Shown: in pieces, positions 56,133 through 63,690 of the stretch
Position numbering within the stretch: position 1 is the first letter of the stretch
Layout of the letters: each line of letters begins with the position of its first letter
Source of the DNA: Mycolicibacterium gilvum
GTDB lineage: Bacteria; Actinomycetota; Actinomycetes; Mycobacteriales; Mycobacteriaceae
Direction of reading: 5' to 3'
DNA length: 63,690 bases
NCBI RefSeq assembly: GCF_900454025.1
Contig: NZ_UGQM01000005.1
Span: forward strand, 1 to 63,690
The notes under the pieces: model-generated
Databases searched by the model: none
Told to the model about the DNA's origin: nothing
The model's input: only the letters and a program-made list of their open reading frames with translations
Translations under genes and position numbers: made by a program

Positions 56133-57740
56133 GTGACTGACCGCGATCTCCCCCCTGAGCAGACGGGCTACCCTTCGAGCGAGGGCGACACCCGCGACAC
56201 CGGTGCGCACGCCGCAGAGCCGCCGGCACCGCCGGCGGTGCCGGGCTGGCCCCCACTACCGGCGAGCGGTGGGGAATCCGCGGGCGCTCACGCCCAATCC
56301 TCAGTGCCGCCCCCACCCCCGCCGTGGCCGGGCCGCACCCCGGATGTGCCCAGTCCAGCATCGCGATCCGACGCAGCTCCGCCGTGGGGTCAGCACGCAC
56401 AACCCAGCGAGTCGGAGGTTGTGGAGTCGACCACGGAGCAACCCGCGGCGGCCCCGCAAGATCCTGACCCGGGCGCGCCGTACCGCCCGTCGGATGTTGA
56501 GACCACAACGTTTTTCGACCGCCGCGACTTCCCGCCCCCGCCGCTACGCGAAAGCCCCTCCCGCGGCGGCAGTTTCGGCGACACCGGTGCGGGCCAGCAG
56601 GCGGTGCCGCCCACCTCCTCTCAGTGGGGTGGCGAGCCTCCACGGCATCAGGCCCCACCGTTTCCGCAGCAATCCGGCCCGCAGCGTCCCCCGTCGCCCG
56701 CCCAAGGCTGGCCCGGCGAGCGTTCTGCGCCTCCTGCCGGTGACCCGCGCCAGTGGGGCGAGCCCGCCCCGGCAGCCACGGGGCCGGCGAACTACTCCTA
56801 CGTCGACTCGATTCGGCCTACTGAACTCGTGCCGACCCGCAAGATTCCCCCCGGCAAGGGGTGGCGGAAAGTGCTGTACAAGAGCACCTTCGGGCTGCTG
56901 AACTTCGGGCAGTCACCCGATGAACGGCATTTGGCGGAGCTGGAGGCCAAGATCCGCTCCCTACTGCGGGGCCGCTACAAGATCGGGGTGCTCGGCAAAG
57001 GCGGCGTCGGCAAGACCACGATTGCCGCCGGGGTGGGGTCGATCTTCGCCGAGCTCCGCCAGGATGACCGGGTAGTGGCCATCGACGCCGATACCGCGTT
57101 CGGCAAGCTGGGCCTGCGCGTGGACCCCAACGCCAAGGGTTCCTATTGGGAGCTCGCCGCCGATCAGGACTTGCGCACCTTCGCCGACGTGCGTTCCCGC
57201 GTGGGTAACAACACCGCCGGCCTGTTCGTGCTGGCCGGCGAATCTGCCACCGCCCGCCGCCGAATACTCGAGCCGAACATCTACCGTGAGGCGACCGGCC
57301 GGCTGGACAACCACTTCACGCTGTCGATCATCGACTGTGGCTCCACGATGGATTCCCCGGTGACCCGGGAGGTCCTGCGCGATCTTGACGCACTGATCGT
57401 GGTGTCCTCGATGTGGGTGGACGGGGCCTCCGCGGCGGCACAGACCATGGAGCTGCTCGCCAACACCGGCCATACCGGGCTGCTGCATCGCACGGTGGTC
57501 GTGCTCAACGACGGTGACGGGCACGCCGACAAGCGCACCCGCGAGGTGCTTCATGAGCAGTTCAGCCAGCGCGGCCAGCGCGTGGTGGAAGTGCCGTTCG
57601 ATCGACATCTGCGGCCCGGCGGTGTGATTGACGTGCAGAACGAAATCGACAAGGTGACGCGTCGACGGTTCATCGAGATCGCCGCGGCGATCGCCGAGCA
57701 CTTTCCCACAACCAGCGACAGTCTGCGGGGGCGCCGGTGA
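56133..57740 (+). CDS. EspI-like ParA/MinD-type ATPase with Pro-rich N-terminus
   Basis: A 535-residue protein. The first 230 residues are Pro-rich and disordered (SVPPPPPPWPGRTPDVPSPA). A linker with ELVPTRKIPPGKGWRKVLYK leads to a MinD/ParA-type ATPase from about 280, with GKGGVGKTT at 288-296, VVAIDADTAFGKLGLRV and LSIIDCGSTMDSPVTREVL. EspI of ESX-1 has this order and has been linked to regulation of secretion by ATP level. It overlaps eccD by four bases (GTGA). It may position or regulate the apparatus. The start is supported by the -10 hexamer just upstream. Confidence 0.85.
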   Translation: MTDRDLPPEQTGYPSSEGDTRDTGAHAAEPPAPPAVPGWPPLPASGGESAGAHAQSSVPPPPPPWPGRTPDVPSPASRSDAAPPWGQHAQPSESEVVESTTEQPAAAPQDPDPGAPYRPSDVETTTFFDRRDFPPPPLRESPSRGGSFGDTGAGQQAVPPTSSQWGGEPPRHQAPPFPQQSGPQRPPSPAQGWPGERSAPPAGDPRQWGEPAPAATGPANYSYVDSIRPTELVPTRKIPPGKGWRKVLYKSTFGLLNFGQSPDERHLAELEAKIRSLLRGRYKIGVLGKGGVGKTTIAAGVGSIFAELRQDDRVVAIDADTAFGKLGLRVDPNAKGSYWELAADQDLRTFADVRSRVGNNTAGLFVLAGESATARRRILEPNIYREATGRLDNHFTLSIIDCGSTMDSPVTREVLRDLDALIVVSSMWVDGASAAAQTMELLANTGHTGLLHRTVVVLNDGDGHADKRTREVLHEQFSQRGQRVVEVPFDRHLRPGGVIDVQNEIDKVTRRRFIEIAAAIAEHFPTTSDSLRGRR

Positions 57741-59254
57741 CCACGGTGAGCCCGTCGACTCCCACGTCAGGATCGTCAGCCCCCGGTGGGCCGCTGGTGC
57801 CCTCGTCGTGCAGGGTGTCGCTGTTGGTCGGCGACGCTCACCAGATTGACCTGGTGTTACCGGCCGCAGTCCCGCTCTCGGCGTTGACCGACTCGACTCT
57901 CGGGGCGGTCAATCGGCTGCTGCGCAGCAAGGGTGAAGACGAACTCCCTGTAGGGACATATGAATTCGCCCGCGCGGTGGGGATGACACGGCTCTCGGAG
58001 GAGGTGTCGTTGTCGGCGCAGGGTGTCGCCGACGGTGACCTGTTGGCGTTCGTGCCCGAGAAGACAGCCCGCCGGTACACGCCACTGATCGAGAATGTCT
58101 CGACTGCGCTGGCCCGCTGGGCCCATGCCCACTTTCCTCCGGTGTCGACCCACGACGCGGTGGTGGTCGCCGGGGCGCTCACCGCGGCGGCACTGATTGG
58201 GGCGGCCCTGCTGGTGTGGCGACTGCGGTGGGCGGCCCAGCCGTTCTGGCTGAGCCCCGCGATCTTCGCCGTCACCGCGGGCATCCTGTTGGCCACCGCG
58301 ATGCTGTCGGCGCGCGCTGGGGCCAGCCGCGTCATCGTCGACGGCGCCGCCTGGGCGGCGTTGGTCGGCCTCGTCCTGGCTGGCGCGAGCGCGCCGTATG
58401 GCAACCAGCCCGGGGCCCCGCATGCTTTCCTGGCCGCCGTGGTGGCCACCGTCGGGGTGCTGCTGTTGGCGCGGATGACGGGCCGCCACTGGACCGCGGC
58501 GGCGGCGATCGTCACCGTGACCACGGCCGTCATCGCCGCCGGTCTGACCCGCATGTTCTTCGACGTTCCCGCTCAACGCATCGCCATTGTCATGTTGATG
58601 GCGGTGCTCATCGCTTCTCGGGCGGCGACCGCGATCGGGCTGTGGATGTCCAAAGTTCCGCGCCAAAGCTTCGAGTCCATCACCGGGCGCGACATGTTCA
58701 CCCGCGCGCCAGGTCAGCCCGAGGACACGCTGACACCTGTGGAGTCGGCCGCCCATGACGTGACGCTGCGCGGTGAGCAGGTCGCCGAGGTGGCCCGCCG
58801 GTCCAACCGGGTGCTCACCGGCACCCTGCTCGGGATCGCCGTGGTGCAGCTGGCAGCCTCCTGGTGGGCGATCGCCCCGGGGTCGGGCTCGCAGTGGCCC
58901 TCGCTCGTCGTCGTCGTGGTGACGGCGCTGTGCCTGATTCTGCGGGCCCGCGGATTGCGGCACCGCCGTCATGCGGTGACCATCGTCAGCGGGTCGGCAC
59001 TGTCGCTGATGGCGATCCCGCTGCACTACGGCCTCAGCGCTCCGGCCTCGGCGACCGTCTCGGTGGCGGTGTCGGCGGCCGTGGTGTTGGCCGTGGCCGT
59101 GGCCGGGCTGCTGGCCGGGGCGGTCATTCCCTCCCGCAGCTTCTCTGAACCCATCCGCCAAGTCGTGGAATGGCTGGAGTACCTCGGCTATGCCCTGATC
59201 GTGCCGTTCGCCGCGTGGGCGATCGGGCTGCTGCAATACATCAGGTTGCACTGA
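57737..59254 (+). CDS. eccD: EccD, polytopic ESX membrane channel component
   Basis: A 505-residue protein. A ubiquitin-like cytosolic domain lies at about residues 15-105 (CRVSLLVGDAHQIDLVLPAA, PVGTYEFARAVGMTRLSEEV, LLAFVPEKTARRYTPLIENV). Eleven hydrophobic helices follow, the last ending at the C-terminus (ALIVPFAAWAIGLLQYIRLH). EccD forms the dimeric membrane vestibule of the ESX core complex. The GTG start overlaps espI-like, and the TGA overlaps the mycP ATG (TGATG), so the genes are translated in series. Confidence 0.95.
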   Translation: MTTVSPSTPTSGSSAPGGPLVPSSCRVSLLVGDAHQIDLVLPAAVPLSALTDSTLGAVNRLLRSKGEDELPVGTYEFARAVGMTRLSEEVSLSAQGVADGDLLAFVPEKTARRYTPLIENVSTALARWAHAHFPPVSTHDAVVVAGALTAAALIGAALLVWRLRWAAQPFWLSPAIFAVTAGILLATAMLSARAGASRVIVDGAAWAALVGLVLAGASAPYGNQPGAPHAFLAAVVATVGVLLLARMTGRHWTAAAAIVTVTTAVIAAGLTRMFFDVPAQRIAIVMLMAVLIASRAATAIGLWMSKVPRQSFESITGRDMFTRAPGQPEDTLTPVESAAHDVTLRGEQVAEVARRSNRVLTGTLLGIAVVQLAASWWAIAPGSGSQWPSLVVVVVTALCLILRARGLRHRRHAVTIVSGSALSLMAIPLHYGLSAPASATVSVAVSAAVVLAVAVAGLLAGAVIPSRSFSEPIRQVVEWLEYLGYALIVPFAAWAIGLLQYIRLH

Positions 59255-60936
59255 TGCGGGGCAAAAGTGTGGCGGCCGGCCTGGCCGCATTCGGACTGCT
59301 CAGCGCCAACGTGTTGGCGCCCCCGGCGGCGCTGGCGGTGGCCCCGCCGGTGATCGACCCGGGCGCACTGCCGCCGGACGAGACTCCGGGCCCGCCCCAG
59401 GAGATGCGCCAAACCAAAGCGTGCGTGACCCCGGTGGTGGTGGGCGATCCCAACGTGGCGCAACCCGACCCGGGCAACACCATGCTCAACATCGAACAGG
59501 CCTGGCAGTACTCGACGGGCGCTGGAGTGACGGTGGCCATCATCGACACCGGCGTCACCCCCAACCCACGGTTCCCGCGGCTGTTTCCCGGCGGCGACTT
59601 CGTGCAGGGACTACCCGACGGCGGGCTGACCGATTGCGAAAGCCACGGCACCATTGTCGCCTCGATCATCGGCGCCGCGCCGGCTAACCCGGCCGACCGC
59701 CCCACGCCGCGTCCTGCGGGAGCAGGGGCGCCCCCTCCACCCCCGGGCGTGCCGGCCAATCCCGCGCCGCCAGCGTTTCCCCCGCCGCCGACGATCACCG
59801 CGACCGCGACAGTGACCGCGCCCGCGCCGCCGCCCGAGCCGCCGCCACCTCCTGCTGAGCCGCCGCCGGGGGGACCGCCGCCCGGTGGACCGCCCCCGGC
59901 GGGACCTCCGCCCGCGCAGGGCCCGGGAGACACCGGCGCCGCGCAGCCGTTGGTACCGGGGCCGCCGCCGGCGGGACCGGACGGCGTGGTCGGCGTGGCC
60001 CCCGATGTCTCGCTGATTTCGATTCGGCAGTCCTCGACGGCGTTCACCCCGGCACGACCAGCCCCCGGCGACATCGAGGGTCAACGCAAGGCCGGCGACA
60101 TTGCGACCCTGGCCAAGGCGATTCGCCATGCCGCAGACCTGCCCGGCGTTCAGGTGATCAACGTGTCGTTGGCGTCGTGCATCAACGCCGCCGCCCCGGT
60201 CAACCAGGACGCTCTGGGCGCGGCGGTGCGCTACGCCGCGGTGGACAAGGACATCGTGATCGTGGCCGCCGCCGGCAATCAGGGCGGCGGTGACCAGGGA
60301 CAGGACTGCGGACAGAACCCCGCCTTCAATGCGCTGGACCCCAACGATCCCCGGGACTGGGCTGGGGTGCGCACGATCGTGACTCCGGCGTGGTTCTCCG
60401 ACTACGTGCTCACCGTCGGCGCGGTGACCCCCGAGGGGCTGCCGCTGCCGGATTCGATCAACGGCCCGTGGGTGTCGGTGGCCGCCCCTGGCTGGCGGAT
60501 CATGGGCCTGTCGAACACCAACGGCGCCGCGGTCAACGCCCGACCCGATGAACCCGGCTTGGGTGCCGGTTTCTGGGGGACCAGCTTCTCGGCCGCCTAC
60601 GTCAGCGGCGTGGTCGCGCTGGTGCGGGCCAAATTCCCCGATCTCACCGCGGCCCAAGTCATGCGGCGCATCACCGAGACCGCCCACAATCCGGCCCGCG
60701 GGGTCGACAACCAGGTCGGCTACGGCGTGGTCGATCCGGTAGCGGCGCTGACCTTCGATGTGCCGCTGGGCGATCCGAAACCAGTCGAGCGGCTCAGCAC
60801 CGACCTGTATGTACCTCCGCCCCCGCCGGGACCGGATCATCGCCCGCGCAACAGCGCCCTGCTCGCCGGCGCCGCGGTCCTGCTCGTCGCCGCGGTCGCC
60901 GTGGCGGTCGTCGGCATGCGACGGAGGCTGCGATGA
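59254..60936 (+). CDS. mycP: MycP, subtilisin-like mycosin protease with long Pro-rich insertion
   Basis: A 560-residue exported protease. The signal peptide spans residues 1-30. The catalytic triad is D98 (AIIDTGV), H131 (ESHGTIVASIIG) and S444 (GTSFSAAYVSG), and a C-terminal anchor follows (ALLAGAAVLLVAAVAVAVVGM). Between His and the rest of the domain lies a roughly 100-residue Pro-rich insertion (about 143-245, with PPPEPPPPPAEPPPGGPPPG). Typical mycosins are about 450-590 residues with shorter inserts at this loop. MycP is needed for stability of the ESX complex and trims some substrates. ATG 59254 overlaps the eccD stop. Confidence 0.95.
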   Translation: MRGKSVAAGLAAFGLLSANVLAPPAALAVAPPVIDPGALPPDETPGPPQEMRQTKACVTPVVVGDPNVAQPDPGNTMLNIEQAWQYSTGAGVTVAIIDTGVTPNPRFPRLFPGGDFVQGLPDGGLTDCESHGTIVASIIGAAPANPADRPTPRPAGAGAPPPPPGVPANPAPPAFPPPPTITATATVTAPAPPPEPPPPPAEPPPGGPPPGGPPPAGPPPAQGPGDTGAAQPLVPGPPPAGPDGVVGVAPDVSLISIRQSSTAFTPARPAPGDIEGQRKAGDIATLAKAIRHAADLPGVQVINVSLASCINAAAPVNQDALGAAVRYAAVDKDIVIVAAAGNQGGGDQGQDCGQNPAFNALDPNDPRDWAGVRTIVTPAWFSDYVLTVGAVTPEGLPLPDSINGPWVSVAAPGWRIMGLSNTNGAAVNARPDEPGLGAGFWGTSFSAAYVSGVVALVRAKFPDLTAAQVMRRITETAHNPARGVDNQVGYGVVDPVAALTFDVPLGDPKPVERLSTDLYVPPPPPGPDHRPRNSALLAGAAVLLVAAVAVAVVGMRRRLR

Positions 60937-62639
60937 AGGCCCGCACCGTGGGCGTGCGCGCCGGAACACCGGTGGTAGTCGCGCTCGAAGTCGTTGCCCT
61001 GGTGGCATTCATCGGTCTGCCGCCGGCGCGGTTTGGATGGTGGCCGGCCGCGGTGATCACCGCCGTGGCGCTGCTGCTGCTGGTACCCACTGTGCACCGC
61101 CGCAACGTGCCGGGCTGGCTGGCGGCCGTGCGGCGCTGGCGTCGTTCCCGGCGCGGGAAATACCCGGCGGCGGCTGCGGCCGTGGATGTGCCCCACGGCA
61201 ACATCGTGTGCGGTGTGCGCGTCGAGGCCTACGAAGCCCTCACGATGATCGAGGTGACCGGAAAGCCCTACTCGCTGACGTTCCTGCGCGGCTCCACAGT
61301 GTCGCTGACCCGCAACCTGCTGCCGCTGGAGGTGCTGACCGAGCTGCTCGACCAGCCCGGCGGGATTCAGCTGGCGGCCATTGACGTCGTGCCCGCCGGA
61401 CACCGCGTGCGCCGCGGCAACGAATACCCCCCGCTGTACAGCACTCTGCTGGCCGACCGGCCCGCGGCCGGGCAGCGCACCATGCAGTTCGTGGTGCGCC
61501 TCGACATCCGAAACTCGGTGCCCGGCTTGCAGTATCGGCAATCGGTCGGGGCTGCAGCCGCCGCCGCCACCGAGCGAATCATCAATGCCCTGTTAGAGCG
61601 CGACATCCGCGCCACCGCCCTGACCGCCGCCGAGCTCGACACCGCGCTCGACCGGTTGGGCGCACGGCTGCAGCCGGCTCCGGCGCCCCCGGTCATCGAG
61701 GGCACCGACAGCCCAGCCGACCCGGTGCCCTTTCGCTCCACCAGCCCAGCGCAGCGGCGCAGCAAGGTCAGCAACGAGGTTGGCTGGCGCACCATCAAGG
61801 GCCACCCCGGGTTTCTCACGACGTACTACTTCTCACCCGAGGACATCACCACCGCGTCACTGCATCAGATGTGGGCGCTGCGCAGCGACGAGGTGGTGTT
61901 GACGCTGAGCTTGTTCAAACGCCGCTACGTGGAGGCCCCTGACGGCGATGGCCCGGTGATGATCGCGGCCACGGTGCGCACCAACGATCCGCAGCCCCCT
62001 CAGCAGCCACCGACGCTGTATCTCAACACGTTGCCCGGTGACCAGTTTTCCGCCGCACTGCGGCCGGCCCCGACGGCGCGTCCGGGCCACCTCGACATCC
62101 CCGCGCGCCCGCTGGGGGAGCCCAGCGCGTTGGAGATCCCGATCGGCTCGACGGGCATTCTGGTGGGAGCTGCACTGCGCGATGACCGCCGCGCAGACCC
62201 GCCGGTGCAGCGCGACGATCTGGTCATGTTGTCGCTGACCGATCCGCAGCAGGCCACCCGCATCGTCATGGACACCAGCGAGTATTACGTGCGCCAGCTG
62301 CTCATCCGCGCCGCCGCGGTGGGGGAGCGGATCGCCATCTATTCCAGCCAACCCAACCGGTGGGCGAGGTTGGCCCAACCCAATATCGCCGTGGTCGACC
62401 GCCGCCGGCCCGCAGAGTTCGTGCCCTCGATCATCGTCAACGACCGGCCCCTCATTGCGCCGCCCACCGGATTGTCGGCCACCGTGATCACCCTCGGGCG
62501 TGCCCAGCCTGGCGGGCAGCAACCCGACATCCACTTTCAGCAGATCTCGCGGGAATCGGTGCGGATCAGCACCGCCCGCGACACCGTCGAGGTCGCCATC
62601 GTGGCCTTCAACCAGGAACAGGCCTGGCTTGGCCTATGA
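60933..62639 (+). CDS. eccE: EccE, ESX membrane complex component
   Basis: A 568-residue protein. It starts RTVGVRAGTPVVVALEVVAL, with two membrane helices in the first 55 residues. The cytosolic or periplasmic remainder includes NIVCGVRVEAYEALTMIEVT and YSLTFLRGSTVSLTRNLLPL, a known EccE landmark, and the C-terminal VEVAIVAFNQEQAWLGL. EccE lies at the edge of the membrane complex. It overlaps mycP at one end and the EccC-like gene at the other (ATGA at both), so it belongs to the same polycistron. Confidence 0.93.
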   Translation: MKARTVGVRAGTPVVVALEVVALVAFIGLPPARFGWWPAAVITAVALLLLVPTVHRRNVPGWLAAVRRWRRSRRGKYPAAAAAVDVPHGNIVCGVRVEAYEALTMIEVTGKPYSLTFLRGSTVSLTRNLLPLEVLTELLDQPGGIQLAAIDVVPAGHRVRRGNEYPPLYSTLLADRPAAGQRTMQFVVRLDIRNSVPGLQYRQSVGAAAAAATERIINALLERDIRATALTAAELDTALDRLGARLQPAPAPPVIEGTDSPADPVPFRSTSPAQRRSKVSNEVGWRTIKGHPGFLTTYYFSPEDITTASLHQMWALRSDEVVLTLSLFKRRYVEAPDGDGPVMIAATVRTNDPQPPQQPPTLYLNTLPGDQFSAALRPAPTARPGHLDIPARPLGEPSALEIPIGSTGILVGAALRDDRRADPPVQRDDLVMLSLTDPQQATRIVMDTSEYYVRQLLIRAAAVGERIAIYSSQPNRWARLAQPNIAVVDRRRPAEFVPSIIVNDRPLIAPPTGLSATVITLGRAQPGGQQPDIHFQQISRESVRISTARDTVEVAIVAFNQEQAWLGL

Positions 62640-63496
62640 GCGCTGCGCAGACACATTCTCCGGCCTGGCCGGGTAGGCGTCTCCTGGACGCCCTGGGCGT
62701 CACTGACCTCGACACGTTCGACCCGCGCCCGGGGTGGCGACGCCGCGCCCACGATGACGTGCTGGCGATCCCGGTCGGTGCGCCAGTGGACGCGCCCGAC
62801 TCGGTGGTGTCGATTGAGCTCGGCGATCACGCCAACGTCGCGCTCTGCGTGGGCATCGCTGGGAAAACCACAGCGCTGCAGTCGCTTGCGCTGAGCGTGT
62901 GCACCTTGTATCCGCCGACCCGCGTGCAGCTCGCGATCGCCGACACACAGAACGGCATCACCAGCGCAAACGCCACTACCGGCCCTCCTCCTCACGTTGT
63001 CGCCCACTGCGCGGGCTACCGGCGCGCAGCCGACCCTCCGGCGAACTGGGACACCTGGTGCGCCCAGGTCGAGGCCGCGCTGAATGAGCGCACAGGCCAG
63101 TCCCAGCCCGAGCTGCTCGTCGTCGTCGATGCCGTCGACGAGCTGCTGGGGTCGCACCCACAAGTGGCGGGTACGCTGCAGCGCATCGCCGACGAAGGCC
63201 GCGACAAGCGTGTCCGGCTCCTCATGTCGAGCACTGAGCAGACCTCGAAGTTCGCGGTTGGCGCCCGGTTGGGGCGGCCCGTTGCGGCAACCAGCGACGT
63301 CGTGATTGCGCTGAGGACCGCGACAGCACAAACGTCCATGGATGCCCTCGGTGGACCCCAGGCGTGGCAGCTGCCGATGTCCCCTCTGGGCCTTGGCTAT
63401 GTCCGACCACCTGACGGTGCGATCACCGGACCCGTACGGCTGTTCACCGCTGCCGATGTGGCGCCCGCGCTGTCGTCTCGACTCATGACGATCTGA
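62636..63496 (+). CDS. Orphan EccC-like ATPase domain
   Basis: A 286-residue protein with a single FtsK/EccC-type domain. It starts with a short lead (RRLLDALGVTDLDTFDPRPG), followed by DDVLAIPVGAPVDAPDSVVS typical of the strand before EccC ATPase domains. The P-loop region reads ALCVGIAGKTTALQSLAL, with K77, but is two residues shorter than the normal GxxxxGK(S/T). The Walker B-like segment is LLVVVDAVDELLG. The shortened loop makes hydrolysis doubtful. It overlaps eccE by four bases, so it is the last gene of the machinery polycistron. It could act as a regulator or as a replacement domain for the degenerate ATPase 2 or 3 of EccC. Confidence 0.75.
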   Translation: MSAAQTHSPAWPGRRLLDALGVTDLDTFDPRPGWRRRAHDDVLAIPVGAPVDAPDSVVSIELGDHANVALCVGIAGKTTALQSLALSVCTLYPPTRVQLAIADTQNGITSANATTGPPPHVVAHCAGYRRAADPPANWDTWCAQVEAALNERTGQSQPELLVVVDAVDELLGSHPQVAGTLQRIADEGRDKRVRLLMSSTEQTSKFAVGARLGRPVAATSDVVIALRTATAQTSMDALGGPQAWQLPMSPLGLGYVRPPDGAITGPVRLFTAADVAPALSSRLMTI

Positions 63497-63540
63497 TGTG
63501 CGTTCGGCATTTTGTGCCTGTCGGGCACCTCGGTCGGCCG

Positions 63541-63546
63541 TAGCCT
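63541..63546 (+). promoter_or_regulatory. -10-like hexamer TAGCCT of a leaderless gene
   Basis: Ends seven bases before the ATG at 63554, the same distance as at eccC and eccB. The conserved GCCGAT part of those promoters is not present in front of it. Confidence 0.4.
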
Positions 63547-63553
63547 TATATCC

Positions 63554-63690
63554 ATGCCCGATGAGCAGCTCGCCGCGCCGCTGTGTTTGGAGTCGTTTCG
63601 CCGCCGCAAAGTGGCGGCGCCGATCAATAGCGGGCACGCTCAGTTCACGATCGCTGATGTCGCCGCCGCGTGCGGTCTTCCACAACCTGT
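63554..63690 (+). CDS. N-terminal end of an unidentified protein (partial)
   Basis: An open frame from ATG 63554 to the right edge: PDEQLAAPLCLESFRRRKVA, then APINSGHAQFTIADVAAACG. Too short to classify, although TIADVAAACGLPQP could be the start of a helix-turn-helix. The -10 element upstream supports a real start. Confidence 0.5.
   Translation, partial: MPDEQLAAPLCLESFRRRKVAAPINSGHAQFTIADVAAACGLPQP

Noticed and set aside
57857..59290. Long antisense frames opposite eccD and mycP
   Set aside because: Same effect of codon bias on the opposite strand. The plus-strand proteins are unambiguous.

Overview
The window is high-GC mycobacterial DNA and most likely part of a large conjugative-type plasmid. 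The evidence is a ParA/ParB pair, a second ParA with its own small partner, a candidate replication protein, two WhiB-like proteins and a type VII secretion (ESX) locus with PE, PPE, Esx, EspG, EccB, EccC, EccD, EccE and MycP genes. Antigen 85, UsfY-like and cytochrome bd proteins fit the same genus. No relaxase or type IV secretion gene lies in the window, so conjugation itself is inferred from the kind of plasmid.

Layout. 1-9.6 kb: maintenance and regulation (parAB, an HTH protein, a second parA module, whiB-rep, whiB, an XRE-like regulator), with palindromes suited to partition, origin or operator use. 9.7-11.5 kb: a decayed secreted nuclease and the first of three modular peptidoglycan hydrolases. 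11.8-34.7 kb: an accessory island. 35.3-37.6 kb: two more hydrolases with the same N-terminal module. 37.7-46.7 kb: ESX-associated substrates and accessory proteins. 46.8-63.5 kb: the ESX core in the order eccC, PE, PPE, esxB-like, esxA-like, espG, eccB, espI-like, eccD, mycP, eccE and an orphan EccC-like ATPase domain. A further gene is cut by the right edge.

The island reads as a sulfide/persulfide and thiol-redox programme joined to an envelope programme. Sulfide:quinone oxidoreductase, a persulfide dioxygenase-rhodanese fusion, two intact rhodaneses and one frameshifted rhodanese, a CstR-like repressor, a TauE-type exporter, DUF302, a stand-alone CtaD and an intact CydAB-type oxidase could oxidise sulfide, clear persulfides, export sulfur anions and keep respiration going when sulfide blocks haem-copper oxidases. 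DsbA/CcdA, a BlaI/M56 pair, a 1-Cys peroxiredoxin, antigen 85, NlpC/P60 and L,D-transpeptidase genes make up the redox and wall side. Three sets of repeated operators suggest three regulons: ATGTACGTACAT (GntR/UTRA), GATACCC/GGGTATC-type repeats (CstR) and CTACGTAG/TAGTAG boxes (BlaI).

The island lies between near-identical, directly oriented 477-bp segments of the first and third hydrolase genes, which are 26,199 bp apart, so homologous recombination could excise it. It also holds relics: a cydA wreck, a truncated L,D-transpeptidase and a rhodanese with a one-base frameshift. In the ESX locus, eccC, eccB and the espI-like gene share an upstream element and -10-like hexamer placed for leaderless transcription.
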